Below, piece after piece: positions 18,604-27,675 of a stretch of DNA of 64,000 nt. The DNA is taken from the NCBI RefSeq assembly GCF_001042475.2, contig NZ_LECW02000021.1, positions 62,001 through 126,000 of the forward strand. Direction: 5' to 3'. Numbering within the stretch: position 1 is the first letter of the stretch; every line of letters begins with the position of its first letter. The stretch comes from Bacillus glycinifermentans. GTDB taxonomy: Bacteria > Bacillota > Bacilli > Bacillales > Bacillaceae. The translations under genes and the position numbers were made by a program. The notes under the pieces are model-generated. The model worked only from the letters and a program-made list of their open reading frames with translations, was not told the DNA's origin and did not search any database.

Positions 18604-20754
18604 TTAAGAGTTTTTCAAAGTCACTTTTATGACTGTTTTTGTTTTTAATGTCTTGCCTTTTTTCACGCTTTGACCTGTCACATACCCCTGTCCGCTCGTT
18701 TCGATGTGAATGCCCGAAACCGAAGCGAAGCGGAGGACGTCGCGTTTTGACCAGCCCGTCATGTCAGGCATCGTGATCTTCCCGTCTGCTTTTAAGAATA
18801 CCCGTTCATTCGGGAGCACTTCTTCGCCTGCTTTCGGATACTGTTCTATCACGGCCATTCCGTCGCCGATCACAACCGGATCAAGGCCTTCCTCTTTCGC
18901 CTCTTTTGCCGCAGACTCTGTTCGTTTGCCTGTCAGGTCAGGCATCGTTATTTCCTTGTCCTGGTCTTTTTTGCCGTCCTTCTTGCTGCTCGACGGCGTG
19001 ATATTTAAATAGTGAAGACTGTTTTTCATAACCGGATTGAAAATCTTTGCAACAGGTGCTGATCCCGTTTCTGTATCTTTTAGCTTCGGCTGCTGGACGG
19101 CGACATAGATCAACAGCTTCGGATCGTCCTTCGGTGCCATTCCCATGAAGGAAAACACGTAGTTGTCCTTTCCGGTTAAATACTTGCCGTCAGGGCCTGC
19201 GATCTGCGCCGTTCCCGTTTTTCCGGCGACGTCAAACCCTTCGATCTGATACGGCTGCCCCGTCCCTTTTTTGGAGGTGACGACTTTACCGAGAAGATCG
19301 CGCACTTCTTTCGCCGTTTTCGCGGAAATCGGCTGGCCGACCTGCTTCGGTTTATTTTGCATAACCGTTTTCTTGTCGTCCGGATCAACGATATGATCGA
19401 TCACATACGGTTTCACCATCTTTCCGTTGTTGGCGATCGCTGTCGCAGCCTGGAGCTGCTGGATCGGCGTTACCGCTGAACTTTGACCAAAGGCAGTAGA
19501 TACTTTATCCCGCAAATATTTAAAGTTGATTTTGCTGGACGCTTCTCCAGGCAAATCGATGCCTGTTTTATCATAAAAATGAAACTTCCTTAAATACTGG
19601 TTGAAGCGGTCGGTTCCGAGCTTTTCGTTGGCAAGAATCGCAAAGGCGACGTTTGAAGAGCGCTCAACGCCTTCATTAAACGTGATCGGTCCCCAGCCGT
19701 TGCCGTTGTTGTGGTCTTGAATCGGCTTATCCTTTTTGGAGACCGAATAGGTGCCCGACTTGTATGAATCTCCCCCGTTATAGACGCCTTCTTCGATCGC
19801 GGCCGCCAGGGTGAAGATCTTCATCGTCGATCCCGGCTCAAAGCTGTAGGAGACCAGGTCGTTGTAATAGTTGGTGACATCCCGCTTGTTCGGGTCAAAG
19901 CTCGGCCTTTGCCCCATCGCAAGCACTTTGCCCGTTTTCGGGTCGACGACCGCTGCCATGATTTTCTTCGGCTGATATTCCTTCTGAACCGTCGTCATGC
20001 TGTCTTCCAAAAAGGCTTGGATCTTCTGGTCGACCGTCAAGTACACGTTGTCCCCGTTATTGGGCGCTGTCACTTTTTCGCCGCTGTTCGGCAGGCGCCA
20101 CCCTGTTCTGTCCGTGTCATATGTGACATAGCCGTCCGTGTCCTTCAAATAGTCGTTCAGCGTTTTTTCGAGGCCCATCATGCCTTTCATTTCACCCGTT
20201 TTCCCGTTCACCTGGGAGTAGCCGATCAGGTTGGAAGCGAAAATTCCGTTCGGATAATATCGTTTTGTATCGCGGATAAAGGCGATGCCCGGGAGGTTGA
20301 GCTTTTCGATTTTTTCTTTTTGGCTGTACGAAATGTCGCGGCCTGCTGAACCGAATTCGACTTGGAATCCTTTTTTATTGAGGATGTCAAGTATTTTTCC
20401 TTCATCCATTCCTAGGATCGGGGCGAGCTTTTTCGCCGTTTCTTCCTTGTTGACGACGTGCTGAGGGTGTTTCATATCCACTGTCATCTTTTTATCCAAA
20501 ATCGCGATCACCTTATAGGTCGAGGTGTCCTCTGCCAGCACTTTTCCGTTTTGGTCAAGGATCGATCCTCTATGCGCTTCGATCGTCCGTTTTTTTTCAT
20601 ACTTTTCTTTCGCCTTGACGGCAAGAACTTCCCCGTTGACTTTGCCTGTCGCTTGAATAAAGACGAATCTTCCTAAAATGACAAAGAAAAAGAGGGCAAA
20701 ACAAATACTGAGTATTGCCGCTCCTCTGTTCATAAATTTATTCTTTTTCGGCAT
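18604..20754 (-). CDS. pbpB: Penicillin-binding protein 2B, septal transpeptidase
   Basis: Essential class B transpeptidase of the divisome, working with FtsW, FtsL, DivIB and DivIC. It has 716 residues with a transmembrane anchor at about 10-32. Active-site Ser309 lies in PGSTMK, with SSN (SxN) and KTG in AGKTGTAQ. Two PASTA domains occupy about 590-716 (ITMPDLTGK and ITMPDMTGW repeats). It begins six bases after the ftsL stop. Confidence 0.98.
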   Translation of the reverse strand: MPKKNKFMNRGAAILSICFALFFFVILGRFVFIQATGKVNGEVLAVKAKEKYEKKRTIEAHRGSILDQNGKVLAEDTSTYKVIAILDKKMTVDMKHPQHVVNKEETAKKLAPILGMDEGKILDILNKKGFQVEFGSAGRDISYSQKEKIEKLNLPGIAFIRDTKRYYPNGIFASNLIGYSQVNGKTGEMKGMMGLEKTLNDYLKDTDGYVTYDTDRTGWRLPNSGEKVTAPNNGDNVYLTVDQKIQAFLEDSMTTVQKEYQPKKIMAAVVDPKTGKVLAMGQRPSFDPNKRDVTNYYNDLVSYSFEPGSTMKIFTLAAAIEEGVYNGGDSYKSGTYSVSKKDKPIQDHNNGNGWGPITFNEGVERSSNVAFAILANEKLGTDRFNQYLRKFHFYDKTGIDLPGEASSKINFKYLRDKVSTAFGQSSAVTPIQQLQAATAIANNGKMVKPYVIDHIVDPDDKKTVMQNKPKQVGQPISAKTAKEVRDLLGKVVTSKKGTGQPYQIEGFDVAGKTGTAQIAGPDGKYLTGKDNYVFSFMGMAPKDDPKLLIYVAVQQPKLKDTETGSAPVAKIFNPVMKNSLHYLNITPSSSKKDGKKDQDKEITMPDLTGKRTESAAKEAKEEGLDPVVIGDGMAVIEQYPKAGEEVLPNERVFLKADGKITMPDMTGWSKRDVLRFASVSGIHIETSGQGYVTGQSVKKGKTLKTKTVIKVTLKNS

Positions 20755-20760
20755 TTCGCA

Positions 20761-21117
20761 TCATTCCTGTATGTTTTTCACTTTTTTGTCTGTTAAATGA
20801 AGGCCTTTTTTCCGCGCGATTTCCATGATCCGTTCAGGTTCCTTCAGCTCATCTGCCGTCTTTTTGAGGTCATCAACTCTATTGCCTTCCGCTTCAACCT
20901 TTTTTTCGAGTTTTTGGATTTCGATATTCGTCTGGTACGCAGCGAACGCTCGTGAAATCATAAAGAGCGAACCGCCGAGAACAGCCAGGGCGAACAGGAC
21001 GATCAGCACCTTTTCCCCCAATGTGATCGATGCCCTTCTCCGGATGACAACGGATTTTTCCGGGCTTTGCTGTGTATGTCTTTGCTGTTTTTCCGCTTGA
21101 TAAGCTAAATTGCTCAT
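20761..21117 (-). CDS. ftsL: Cell division protein FtsL
   Basis: A 118-residue bitopic protein. It has a cytoplasmic tail, one transmembrane helix at about 37-57, and an external leucine-zipper-like coiled coil at about 60-100 (IQKLEKKVEAEGNRVDDL). It pairs with DivIC and DivIB and helps regulate septal synthesis; B. subtilis FtsL is unstable and cleaved by RasP. It lies between rsmH and pbpB with short gaps. Confidence 0.96.
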   Translation of the reverse strand: MSNLAYQAEKQQRHTQQSPEKSVVIRRRASITLGEKVLIVLFALAVLGGSLFMISRAFAAYQTNIEIQKLEKKVEAEGNRVDDLKKTADELKEPERIMEIARKKGLHLTDKKVKNIQE

Positions 21118-21146
21118 AGACTGATGACCTCCTTTTTATTCATCGC

Positions 21147-22085
21147 TCATTCTCGTGCTTTTTCCGCGATGCGCAGCTTCGCTGAACGGGCGCGGTTATT
21201 GTTTTCAAGCTCCTCTTTCGAAGGAGTGATCGGCTTTTTATTGACTAATTTTAATTTCGGTTCAAACTCCTCTGGAATCACCGGCAATCCGTGAGGCAGT
21301 TCAGGCAGTGAAGACATTTCTTTAAACGCCGTTTTGCAGATCCGGTCCTCCAGCGAGTGGAATGTGATGACAGACACCCTTCCGCCCGGTTTGAGAACGT
21401 CAACCGCCTGTATAAGCGCTTCTTCAAATACCTTCAGCTCATCGTTTACCGCAATCCGAATCGCCTGGAAAATCCGCTTGGCGGGATGGCCGCCGCTTCG
21501 TCTCGCGGGTGCCGGAATTGCTTCCTTAATGATATCGACAAGCTGCCCTGTCGTTTGAATAGGCGATTTTCCTCTTGCCTCTTCGATTTTTCTGGCAATC
21601 TGTTTGCTGAACTTTTCTTCGCCGTATTTGAAGAAAATCCTGACCAGATCCTCGTAGCGCCACTCATTGACGACTTCTTTCGCCGAAAGGCTTGCGGATT
21701 GATCCATACGCATATCGAGCGGGGCATCATGATGATAGCTGAATCCCCTTTCAGGCGTGTCCAGCTGAGGAGATGAGACGCCCAAATCAAATAAAACACC
21801 GTCCACCTTTGTGATGCCGATTTCGTTTAGACGGTCTTTTAAATACCGAAAATTACTTTTTATGAAAGTCACTTTCCCTTCATCATCCGCCAGTTTTTCC
21901 TGCGCATGGCGGAGCGCTGTATCATCCTGATCAAAAGCGATTAATCTGCCGTCCTTTGACAGCTTGGAAAGTAAATATGCGCTGTGTCCTGCTCCGCCTA
22001 ACGTGCAGTCTACATATGTACCGTCCTCTTTTACGTTTAAACCGTCAACTGTTTCCTTTAATAGTACTGTTGTATGCTGAAACAT
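21147..22085 (-). CDS. rsmH: 16S rRNA m4C1402 methyltransferase RsmH (MraW)
   Basis: SAM-dependent methyltransferase acting on N4 of C1402 in the 16S rRNA decoding centre. It has 312 residues. The SAM-binding motif CTLGGAGHS (about 27-35) and the catalytic-site segment [14 protein letters not shown] (about 98-111) are visible, with the conserved [10 protein letters not shown] near 245. It follows mraZ in the standard dcw order. Confidence 0.97.
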   Translation of the reverse strand: MFQHTTVLLKETVDGLNVKEDGTYVDCTLGGAGHSAYLLSKLSKDGRLIAFDQDDTALRHAQEKLADDEGKVTFIKSNFRYLKDRLNEIGITKVDGVLFDLGVSSPQLDTPERGFSYHHDAPLDMRMDQSASLSAKEVVNEWRYEDLVRIFFKYGEEKFSKQIARKIEEARGKSPIQTTGQLVDIIKEAIPAPARRSGGHPAKRIFQAIRIAVNDELKVFEEALIQAVDVLKPGGRVSVITFHSLEDRICKTAFKEMSSLPELPHGLPVIPEEFEPKLKLVNKKPITPSKEELENNNRARSAKLRIAEKARE

Positions 22086-22155
22086 TTCTTAACTAGTCCC
22101 ACCTTTTTTTCAAATGAACTGGCTGTGAGCGTTGCTTTCATCTCGCAAAGATTCA

Positions 22156-22587
22156 TTATATATCAAAGCCGATCATGTTTTCAGCAATTTCGGCAAATGA
22201 ATCTTCCTGCTCTTCTACATATTGTTCCCAAATCTCTTTGCTCCACAATTCAATCCGATTTGAAACCCCGATAACCACGCATTCCTTTTCAAGCTTCGCG
22301 TAGCTTAACAGCGGAGAGGCAATGTTAATTCTTCCCTGCTTGTCCAGCTCGCATTCCGTGGCGCCGGAGAAAAAAAAGCGGGTAAACGCGCGTGCATCTT
22401 TCTTAGTGAGAGGAAGAGCCTTCAATTTTTCTTCGATGAGTTTCCATTCGGACATGGGATAGCCAAACAGGCACTGATCAAGCCCTCTCGTCAGTACAAA
22501 CTGCTCGCCGAGGCCTTCTCTGAACTTTGCCGGAACGATCATGCGGCCTTTTGCATCTATCGTATGCTGATATTCACCCATAAACAT
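22156..22587 (-). CDS. mraZ: Transcriptional regulator MraZ
   Basis: AbrB-fold DNA-binding protein forming ring oligomers; in E. coli it represses the dcw operon through direct repeats upstream of its own gene. The start chosen is the ATG at 22587, giving 143 residues ([15 protein letters not shown]), the usual family length. A GTG at 22602 is in frame and would add five residues. Two SpoVT-AbrB-like repeats each carry a DxxGR motif (DAKGRM and DKQGRI). Periodic GTGGWG boxes lie immediately upstream. Confidence 0.96.
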   Translation of the reverse strand: MFMGEYQHTIDAKGRMIVPAKFREGLGEQFVLTRGLDQCLFGYPMSEWKLIEEKLKALPLTKKDARAFTRFFFSGATECELDKQGRINIASPLLSYAKLEKECVVIGVSNRIELWSKEIWEQYVEEQEDSFAEIAENMIGFDI

Positions 22588-22617
22588 GATCTCGGCCCCC
22601 ACTTTCGTTCCTTAACT

Positions 22618-22643
22618 CACCACTATCCACCACTTCCCTCCAC
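22618..22643 (-). promoter_or_regulatory. Putative MraZ operator: three GTGGWG boxes with 10-bp period
   Basis: On the minus strand GTGGAG (22638-22643), GTGGTG (22628-22633) and GTGGTG (22618-22623) are each separated by exactly four bases. This places them on one face of the helix 30-55 bp before the mraZ start. MraZ in other bacteria binds short G-rich direct repeats in this position, so autoregulation is the simplest reading. Confidence 0.65.
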
Positions 22644-22669
22644 AAATTCATTTTACACTGTTTTAGAAC

Positions 22670-22701
22670 AAAAAAAAACCCTGAACTAGTCAAGGTTTTT
22701 T
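22670..22701 (-). terminator. Terminator after bshC
   Basis: A hairpin with arms around AAAAACCCTGAA and TCAAGGTTTTT is followed on the minus strand by a run of about nine U. It starts about 12 bp past the bshC stop and insulates the mraZ promoter. Confidence 0.8.
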
Positions 22702-22712
22702 AAAAAATTATT

Positions 22713-24329
22713 TCAAAGTTTGACAACTTGATGCATATTCTGAAAAGAATATGGTAATTTTTTGTAGTTTTCCAAGAAATCAGGACCGTATTTGTTCAAA
22801 TAATACATGATATTCCAAATTCTCTCTTGCGGAGCACCCAACGGCCTGATGCTCGTTTGAATTTTGTCAAAATCGCGCAGAATGTTGTTTTCCTTTTCCT
22901 CAATCCTTCTGATGACCGCTCTTTCGACGAATGATAGCTGATCCTGAATAAAGCCGGCGTTTTTCTCAAGAAGAGGCTCAAGGCTGCGGTCAATGTCGAG
23001 CGCTTCTATCCGGATGCCGGAATGAATGCTTTCGATTTCTTCTTTGGCCCGTTTGACGGCCTCAGTAAACCCGCTTGGCACCCTGCTTTCGAAAAACTGC
23101 TCTTTTTTGGCGGCAGATCCCTGTTCCAGCGCTTCCTTGAGGTCAATGCCCCGCTCAGCCAGTTTTTTTTCGATATGCCGTTCCAAAAACGTGATGTTCA
23201 GCCTCGGCACAACAGGCGGCATTTTAAAGCCCATCACTTGAAAAGCGCTTTTTAGCTCTCCCCAGTAATTGATTTCGCCCGGCCCTGCGATAAATGCCAG
23301 GGTCGGAAGGAGAAATTCCTGCATTAACGGCCTTGTGACAACATTGTTGCTGAATGCTTCAGGTTGTTCGCCCATCAGCTGATGAAGCTCTGCCCGCGTC
23401 AACTCGAGTTCAAGCTCCTTTACGAAAAAAGCACCGTCCTTTTTTTCGATCAAAAACCGCTCTCCGTCGTGTTCGTAAAAAAGGTTCGCATGCTCAGCCG
23501 CCCCTTCAATAATCGGGGAATAGCCCAGTTCCTCCATGTGCGCCTGCTGTTGTTTCACGGCTTGGGAGAGCTCATCGTTTTTCTCAAGCAATTCCTGAAA
23601 AAAACGAACCTCAAGAGACCTTAGTCCAGGATCGCCCGAATTCAGCAAGACGAGCCCGTCATTCTCGAACAGATCGGCGATGATATATTCAAAAAACTCG
23701 GCAATGGAAGAAGATTGCCGCAAACATCGCTTCAGCTTTGAGAGAAGCCCGTTCGTGTACTCGGTTTCTTCAAAGGAAGCGAACAACCTGTTCAGCCATT
23801 GCTCGGCTTTATCGGAATCAAGCGCCGTTTTTGCGGCCTGGCTTTTCTTCCAATGAGCTTGAGCGAGCTTGTGCTTTTTCACATTTCCGCCGTCTGATAC
23901 ATACAGATGATTGATTTCGTCTAAATCGTGGTCTTCCCCCGCCACCCAAAAAACAGGAACGACCGGAACGTTCAGTTCTTGTTCTTTTTCGTGTGCAAAC
24001 ACAAGGATCGATACGATTTTATGTATGGTGTATAGGGGCCCTGTCAAAAGACCGGCCTGCTGTCCCCCGACGACTGCGACGCTCGCGGGATCGCGGAGCC
24101 GCTCGATTGCCTCATTCATCTTTTTTGACCGGAATTTGCTGTGGTAGCCGAGCAGATAATCGGCTAAGGCGCTGCGGTCATATGTCCTTGAGGAAAGATC
24201 GCACAACCGGACTTCCCAATCTTCTCTGTTTAAACCGTAATCAAAAAATGGAGTTGTCTCCTCTTTTCCATCTAGATAGTCTCGTACAAATGGGTTTTGA
24301 CTTTTCATGGAAAGTTCAGTAAGCTGCAT
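22713..24329 (-). CDS. bshC: Putative cysteine ligase BshC, bacillithiol synthesis
   Basis: Cytosolic enzyme for the last step of bacillithiol synthesis, adding cysteine to GlcN-malate. It has 538 residues, matching the family (YllA in B. subtilis). A Rossmann-like core carries GGQQAGLLTGP near residue 90 and the VAGEDHDLDEINH segment near 130. A long C-terminal coiled coil (about 400-500) is rich in Glu/Lys. It lies upstream of mraZ with a terminator between. Confidence 0.95.
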   Translation of the reverse strand: MQLTELSMKSQNPFVRDYLDGKEETTPFFDYGLNREDWEVRLCDLSSRTYDRSALADYLLGYHSKFRSKKMNEAIERLRDPASVAVVGGQQAGLLTGPLYTIHKIVSILVFAHEKEQELNVPVVPVFWVAGEDHDLDEINHLYVSDGGNVKKHKLAQAHWKKSQAAKTALDSDKAEQWLNRLFASFEETEYTNGLLSKLKRCLRQSSSIAEFFEYIIADLFENDGLVLLNSGDPGLRSLEVRFFQELLEKNDELSQAVKQQQAHMEELGYSPIIEGAAEHANLFYEHDGERFLIEKKDGAFFVKELELELTRAELHQLMGEQPEAFSNNVVTRPLMQEFLLPTLAFIAGPGEINYWGELKSAFQVMGFKMPPVVPRLNITFLERHIEKKLAERGIDLKEALEQGSAAKKEQFFESRVPSGFTEAVKRAKEEIESIHSGIRIEALDIDRSLEPLLEKNAGFIQDQLSFVERAVIRRIEEKENNILRDFDKIQTSIRPLGAPQERIWNIMYYLNKYGPDFLENYKKLPYSFQNMHQVVKL

Positions 24330-24413
24330 CTTTCGAACTTCCTTTCTCCAGTAAATAGTTAGCTTTCCGAAAAGAGTATAGCACGTTCGGCGTTTTGGTC
24401 AAAAGATTTAGCT

Positions 24414-25298
24414 TCATCCCTTTTCCAGCGCCTTGATGCTGTCGTATAAAAAGGCGAGATGAGGAGCGGATTCCCCAGCTTCCTTCGCCCGTTTCAGCAA
24501 ATAGCCCATAATGGCATCAGCTTCCGTTTTCCTTCCTGCAGCAACATCCGCAAGCATCGAAGAAGTGTTCCGCTTTGTGTTTCGGCAAACCGACAGAACG
24601 TTTTCCCAGGACGCTTCCGGATCTTCAACGGCTAAAATCCGGCTCGCTTCTTCAAAAACGAGCTTCATATATGAAAAATAGGCCTGTTCTTCGACGAGCT
24701 TGCCGTTTTTCACCCGCAAAAGTGCCGTCATCGGGTTGATGCACGCGTTGACGATCAATTTGCCGGCAAGCATGTCGTACCAGTCTTCCTGCCACATGAA
24801 AGGAAACGCTTCATGAACGGAAGCCAGCTCTTTGATAAGCGCCTCCGAAGCTGAATTCCCTGAAAACGCGCTCCATTTGACGGCCCCTTTTCCGGTATGG
24901 CGGACCGTATAGTCATTTTCTTTAACGGCTCCGTGCTCCACGGCCCCGACAAAAACGCGGTGCCCGGCATCCCATTTCTCAAGCTCGGGAATGTGACCCA
25001 TACCGTTTTGCAAAAACATAATATTCCGGGGAGCCGCATTTTCCAATTGCGGCAAAACGGATTCGAGCTGATGCGCCTTTACCGCGACAAACAGAAGGTC
25101 GTATGCCGCATCAGGCTTTACGGTTGCTTCCGTTTTGGCGGCACCTTCTTTTCCATCCGCTATAAGGCGGATACCGTTTTGCCGAATCGCTTCCGCCTGC
25201 TCCCGCCTTTTTGTGATCACCGTCACTTCATGGCGGAACGAAAAATAATACGCAAAAAGGAGCCCGACCGAGCCTCCTCCAATTACTCCGATTTTCAA
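24414..25298 (-). CDS. panE: 2-dehydropantoate 2-reductase family protein
   Basis: NADPH-dependent reductase of ketopantoate in the pantothenate/CoA route. It has 294 residues from a TTG start at 25298. The Rossmann GIGGGSVG-type loop is at residues 5-10, with the family segment VAVKAHQ and the conserved Lys in the C-terminal half (LAGKLIVNACINPMTALL near 180-195). It corresponds to ylbQ of B. subtilis. Sequence alone cannot exclude a different 2-ketoacid substrate. Confidence 0.85.
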   Translation of the reverse strand: MKIGVIGGGSVGLLFAYYFSFRHEVTVITKRREQAEAIRQNGIRLIADGKEGAAKTEATVKPDAAYDLLFVAVKAHQLESVLPQLENAAPRNIMFLQNGMGHIPELEKWDAGHRVFVGAVEHGAVKENDYTVRHTGKGAVKWSAFSGNSASEALIKELASVHEAFPFMWQEDWYDMLAGKLIVNACINPMTALLRVKNGKLVEEQAYFSYMKLVFEEASRILAVEDPEASWENVLSVCRNTKRNTSSMLADVAAGRKTEADAIMGYLLKRAKEAGESAPHLAFLYDSIKALEKG

Positions 25299-25424
25299 AT
25301 TCTCACATCCTGCCCGTTTTTTATATACTGTATATCATAGCAAAAATTTAAACGGTTGACTTCCTGGGCGTTTCAAATTTTCAGAAAATCGTTTTGCGCG
25401 TTTATTTAGAAAATTTATTATCAT

Positions 25425-25453
25425 TTGGATTTTTCCAATAAAGCGATTACAAT
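25425..25453 (+). promoter_or_regulatory. Sigma-A promoter for ylbP
   Basis: TTGGAT (25425-25430), 17 bp, TACAAT (25448-25453), about 30 bp before the ylbP start. Confidence 0.75.
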
Positions 25454-25484
25454 ATAGATAGACCACAAACAAGGGGGTAACAAA

Positions 25485-25964
25485 ATGGTCAAAGTCGAAC
25501 GTTTGCAGATCAATTATAAAACGCTTGAGGAATTTAAAAAATTCCGGGAATACGGGATTCAAGAGCTTTCCATGCTGGAGGACCTTGAAAGCAATATGAT
25601 CGAAAACGACAGCGACTCGCCGTTTTACGGCATCTATTACGGGGATCGGCTCGTGGCAAGAATGAGCCTGTATAAAGCGGATGGGAAATACAATCAATAT
25701 TTCGATGAAGGCGAAGATTACCTTGAGCTTTGGAAGCTCGAAGTATTGCCGGGCTATCAGCGCAACGGGTACGGGACAATGCTGGTGGAATTCGCCAAAT
25801 CGTTCGGGCTCCCGATTCGCACAAGTCCGCGCGTGAAATCTTCAGACTTCTGGAACAAAATGGGCTTCCAATTAGTCAAATACGACATGGCCCGTGACAA
25901 AGGGGAAAATCCGCTGATTTGGCATCCAAACAGCGAAACCGGGCAAAGCTCTGAATCCGCATAA
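25485..25964 (+). CDS. ylbP: GNAT family N-acetyltransferase YlbP
   Basis: A 159-residue cytosolic GNAT acetyltransferase. The acetyl-CoA motif A is seen as LEVLPGYQRNGYGTMLVEFA (about 86-105), a variant of the V-x-x-x-x-RGxG/A pattern. The ATG follows AAGGGGGT. It is monocistronic, with a sigma-A promoter upstream and a shared terminator with gerR downstream. The substrate is unknown. Confidence 0.92.
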   Translation: MVKVERLQINYKTLEEFKKFREYGIQELSMLEDLESNMIENDSDSPFYGIYYGDRLVARMSLYKADGKYNQYFDEGEDYLELWKLEVLPGYQRNGYGTMLVEFAKSFGLPIRTSPRVKSSDFWNKMGFQLVKYDMARDKGENPLIWHPNSETGQSSESA

Positions 25965-25965
25965 G

Positions 25966-25996
25966 CAAAAACCGGCCGAAAACAATGGCCGGTTCT
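25966..25996. terminator. Bidirectional terminator between ylbP and gerR
   Basis: Arms AACCGGCC (25970-25977) and GGCCGGTT (25987-25994) with a 9-base loop. The U-tract is better on the minus strand, for gerR. Confidence 0.75.
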
Positions 25997-26602
25997 CTAC
26001 TTTTCCATTTTTTCGAGGCTCCCGTTCGGTTCCATTTGAAATTTGGCCTTTTTGTTCCGTTCATCCTCCTGAAGAACCACCATTTTTCTGGCCCGCTCCA
26101 TGATTTCGATCAGCGCTTTATAATCCTCCTCTGTCAGTTCAAGCTGTTTCTTCAGCGATTCGTTTTCACTCTTGAGCTTTTCAACCTCTTCTTTCAAGGC
26201 GTTGACTTCTTCGATAAGCCGCTCCTTTTCATCGCTCGCATCTTTGTGGCCTGGTGCATGTTTCAATTTTTCTAAAAAACGGATGACATCGTCAATCGTC
26301 AGGCTGTCCGCCGCGCCTCCGGAAATGCTTTTTACCGCATTCGGCATGTTGGCCGAGTGGATTCCTATTTTTTTCCGCAATTCTTTGCGCTGTTTTTTGG
26401 CCAGCTCGATGCCAGACTGGTATTGCTTTCTGACAAAGGAATTCCAGCGGAAGCCGCAGGCAGCGGCCGTCCTGCTCAGCGCTTTGCCGACTTCCTCAAA
26501 CGCCGACAGCTGTGTGCCGCCTTCCCTGATGTGCCGCAATACGACCTCAGCCAGCAATATATCTTCATCCTGCGTCCATGCATCCTGTCTTGTAACCGTC
26601 AA
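25997..26602 (-). CDS. gerR: RsfA-family sporulation transcription factor GerR (YlbO)
   Basis: A 201-residue DNA-binding regulator. In B. subtilis GerR is made under sigma-E in the mother cell and represses part of the sigma-E regulon. The start is a TTG at 26602 after GGAGGGGG. The N-terminal Myb/SANT-like domain (about 1-60; WTQDEDILLAEVVLRHIREG) binds DNA. A long coiled coil at about 110-170 (KLKSENESLKKQLELTEED) should mediate dimerisation. A possible sigma-E promoter lies just upstream. Confidence 0.9.
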   Translation of the reverse strand: MTVTRQDAWTQDEDILLAEVVLRHIREGGTQLSAFEEVGKALSRTAAACGFRWNSFVRKQYQSGIELAKKQRKELRKKIGIHSANMPNAVKSISGGAADSLTIDDVIRFLEKLKHAPGHKDASDEKERLIEEVNALKEEVEKLKSENESLKKQLELTEEDYKALIEIMERARKMVVLQEDERNKKAKFQMEPNGSLEKMEK

Positions 26603-26639
26603 AAGTTATCCCCCTCCATGACTTTATGAATTTAATTCA

Positions 26640-26668
26640 TACATATGCAGCTAATAGAGTAGATAGAC
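26640..26668 (-). promoter_or_regulatory. Candidate sigma-E promoter for gerR
   Basis: On the minus strand GTCTATC (26662-26668), 14 bp, CATATGTA (26640-26647). The layout matches the candidate upstream of spoVD, but both depart from the strict consensus. Confidence 0.4.
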
Positions 26669-26697
26669 TATTTTCTTTTTAGAAGGGGATTTCGCGC

Positions 26698-26730
26698 AAA
26701 AAAAACACAAGACGGGAAGTCTTGTGTTTT
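26698..26730 (-). terminator. Terminator after rpmF
   Basis: Arms ACACAAGAC (26705-26713) and GTCTTGTGT (26719-26727) extended by A/U pairs, with eight U following on the minus strand. It ends the ylbN-rpmF transcript. Confidence 0.9.
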
Positions 26731-26743
26731 CGTTTCTTATGGA

Positions 26744-26917
26744 TTAGTTGCTTTTTACGTCTTTTCCTTTGTATGATCCACATGCTTTGCAGACGCGGTG
26801 TGAAAGTTTCATCTCACCGCAGTTTGGGCATTCTACCATACCAGGCACTTGCAATTTAAAGTGAGTACGACGAAGTCTTTTTTTCATTTTAGAAGTTCTT
26901 CTAAAAGGTACAGCCAT
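26744..26917 (-). CDS. rpmF: Ribosomal protein L32
   Basis: A 57-residue large-subunit protein. The start is the ATG at 26917 ([10 protein letters not shown]); a GTG three codons upstream lies inside the AAGGAGGTG ribosome binding site and is rejected. Two CxxC pairs (CPNCGE and CKACGS) form a zinc ribbon, so this is the zinc-containing form. It follows ylbN (DUF177) by 23 bp, a pairing conserved across bacteria. Confidence 0.98.
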   Translation of the reverse strand: MAVPFRRTSKMKKRLRRTHFKLQVPGMVECPNCGEMKLSHRVCKACGSYKGKDVKSN

Positions 26918-26940
26918 TATTCCCACCTCCTTAAAGAGCG

Positions 26941-27456
26941 TTAAGATTCATCTTCTTGTTTTAAGAGCTTCCCAAGACCGGCAAGTCTGGGATCGATTTG
27001 ATTTTTCCGGTCATCTTCTGTAATGACTTTCCAATCCTTGCCTTCCTGTGGAGCACCTTCTTCGTTTTGAACAGATTCACAAAAGATTTGCATAGGGATC
27101 TCAAGAAGGATTTCTTCTTTTACGACCGGCGTCAAATCGATCAGATCATCCTCAACGATGCGGACGTCTTCATCCTCCATTTCGTCGGTCTTATGAAATA
27201 TAAACAGTTCTTTTGTTGAAATACTGAATGGATAACGAACATCAACAAGCGTTCTGGAACAAGGCAAGATCATCTCGCCCGAAATGGTAAAATCAAATGC
27301 AGCCTGCTTTGATCCGATCTCCGCATTTCCTTTCACCCGCACCGGTGAAATGCTGCGTATATCCGAGTGTTGAGAGAGTTCGCTCAGATCAACTGTTTCA
27401 TCAAATTCAAAGCCCGTCTTCGGCATTTGATTCAGCTGATGTATCGTCCATTTCAT
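26941..27456 (-). CDS. ylbN: DUF177 (YceD-like) protein YlbN
   Basis: A 171-residue acidic cytosolic protein of the DUF177/YceD family. The family is linked to 23S rRNA or large-subunit accumulation in plants and bacteria, and its gene is nearly always next to rpmF. The conserved cysteine (LPCSRTLV, about 97-104) and acidic C-terminal tail are visible. It is transcribed with rpmF from a consensus sigma-A promoter that carries an overlapping inverted repeat. Confidence 0.92.
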   Translation of the reverse strand: MKWTIHQLNQMPKTGFEFDETVDLSELSQHSDIRSISPVRVKGNAEIGSKQAAFDFTISGEMILPCSRTLVDVRYPFSISTKELFIFHKTDEMEDEDVRIVEDDLIDLTPVVKEEILLEIPMQIFCESVQNEEGAPQEGKDWKVITEDDRKNQIDPRLAGLGKLLKQEDES

Positions 27457-27480
27457 TGTATCACCTCTAAGAGAGCAACA

Positions 27481-27506
27481 AACATGATTATAGCTTTCAT
27501 CATGTT
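27481..27506. promoter_or_regulatory. Operator-like inverted repeat over the ylbN-rpmF promoter
   Basis: Arms AACATGAT (27481-27488) and ATCATGTT (27499-27506) are perfect 8-bp inverted repeats with a 10-bp spacer. Together they span the -10 and most of the spacer of the ylbN promoter. The sequence is unlike a Zur box. A protein bound here would block RNA polymerase. Confidence 0.5.
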
Positions 27507-27515
27507 TTTTGTCAA
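27487..27515 (-). promoter_or_regulatory. Sigma-A promoter for ylbN-rpmF
   Basis: On the minus strand TTGACA (27510-27515), 17 bp, TATAAT (27487-27492): both hexamers are consensus, as expected for a ribosomal protein gene. Confidence 0.9.
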
Positions 27516-27675
27516 TATTTTTTCTTTACAGATCACAGGCCCGCTTCAGTCATGCGTTGACATCGTGAACAACAATTCATACACTTAGAAAAAACACCGC
27601 TGACAGCGGGCATTCTGCACATTCCTTGTGTAAATGTATCACAACTATTTCAAGAGATGCAAGAGAGGTGGAAAA

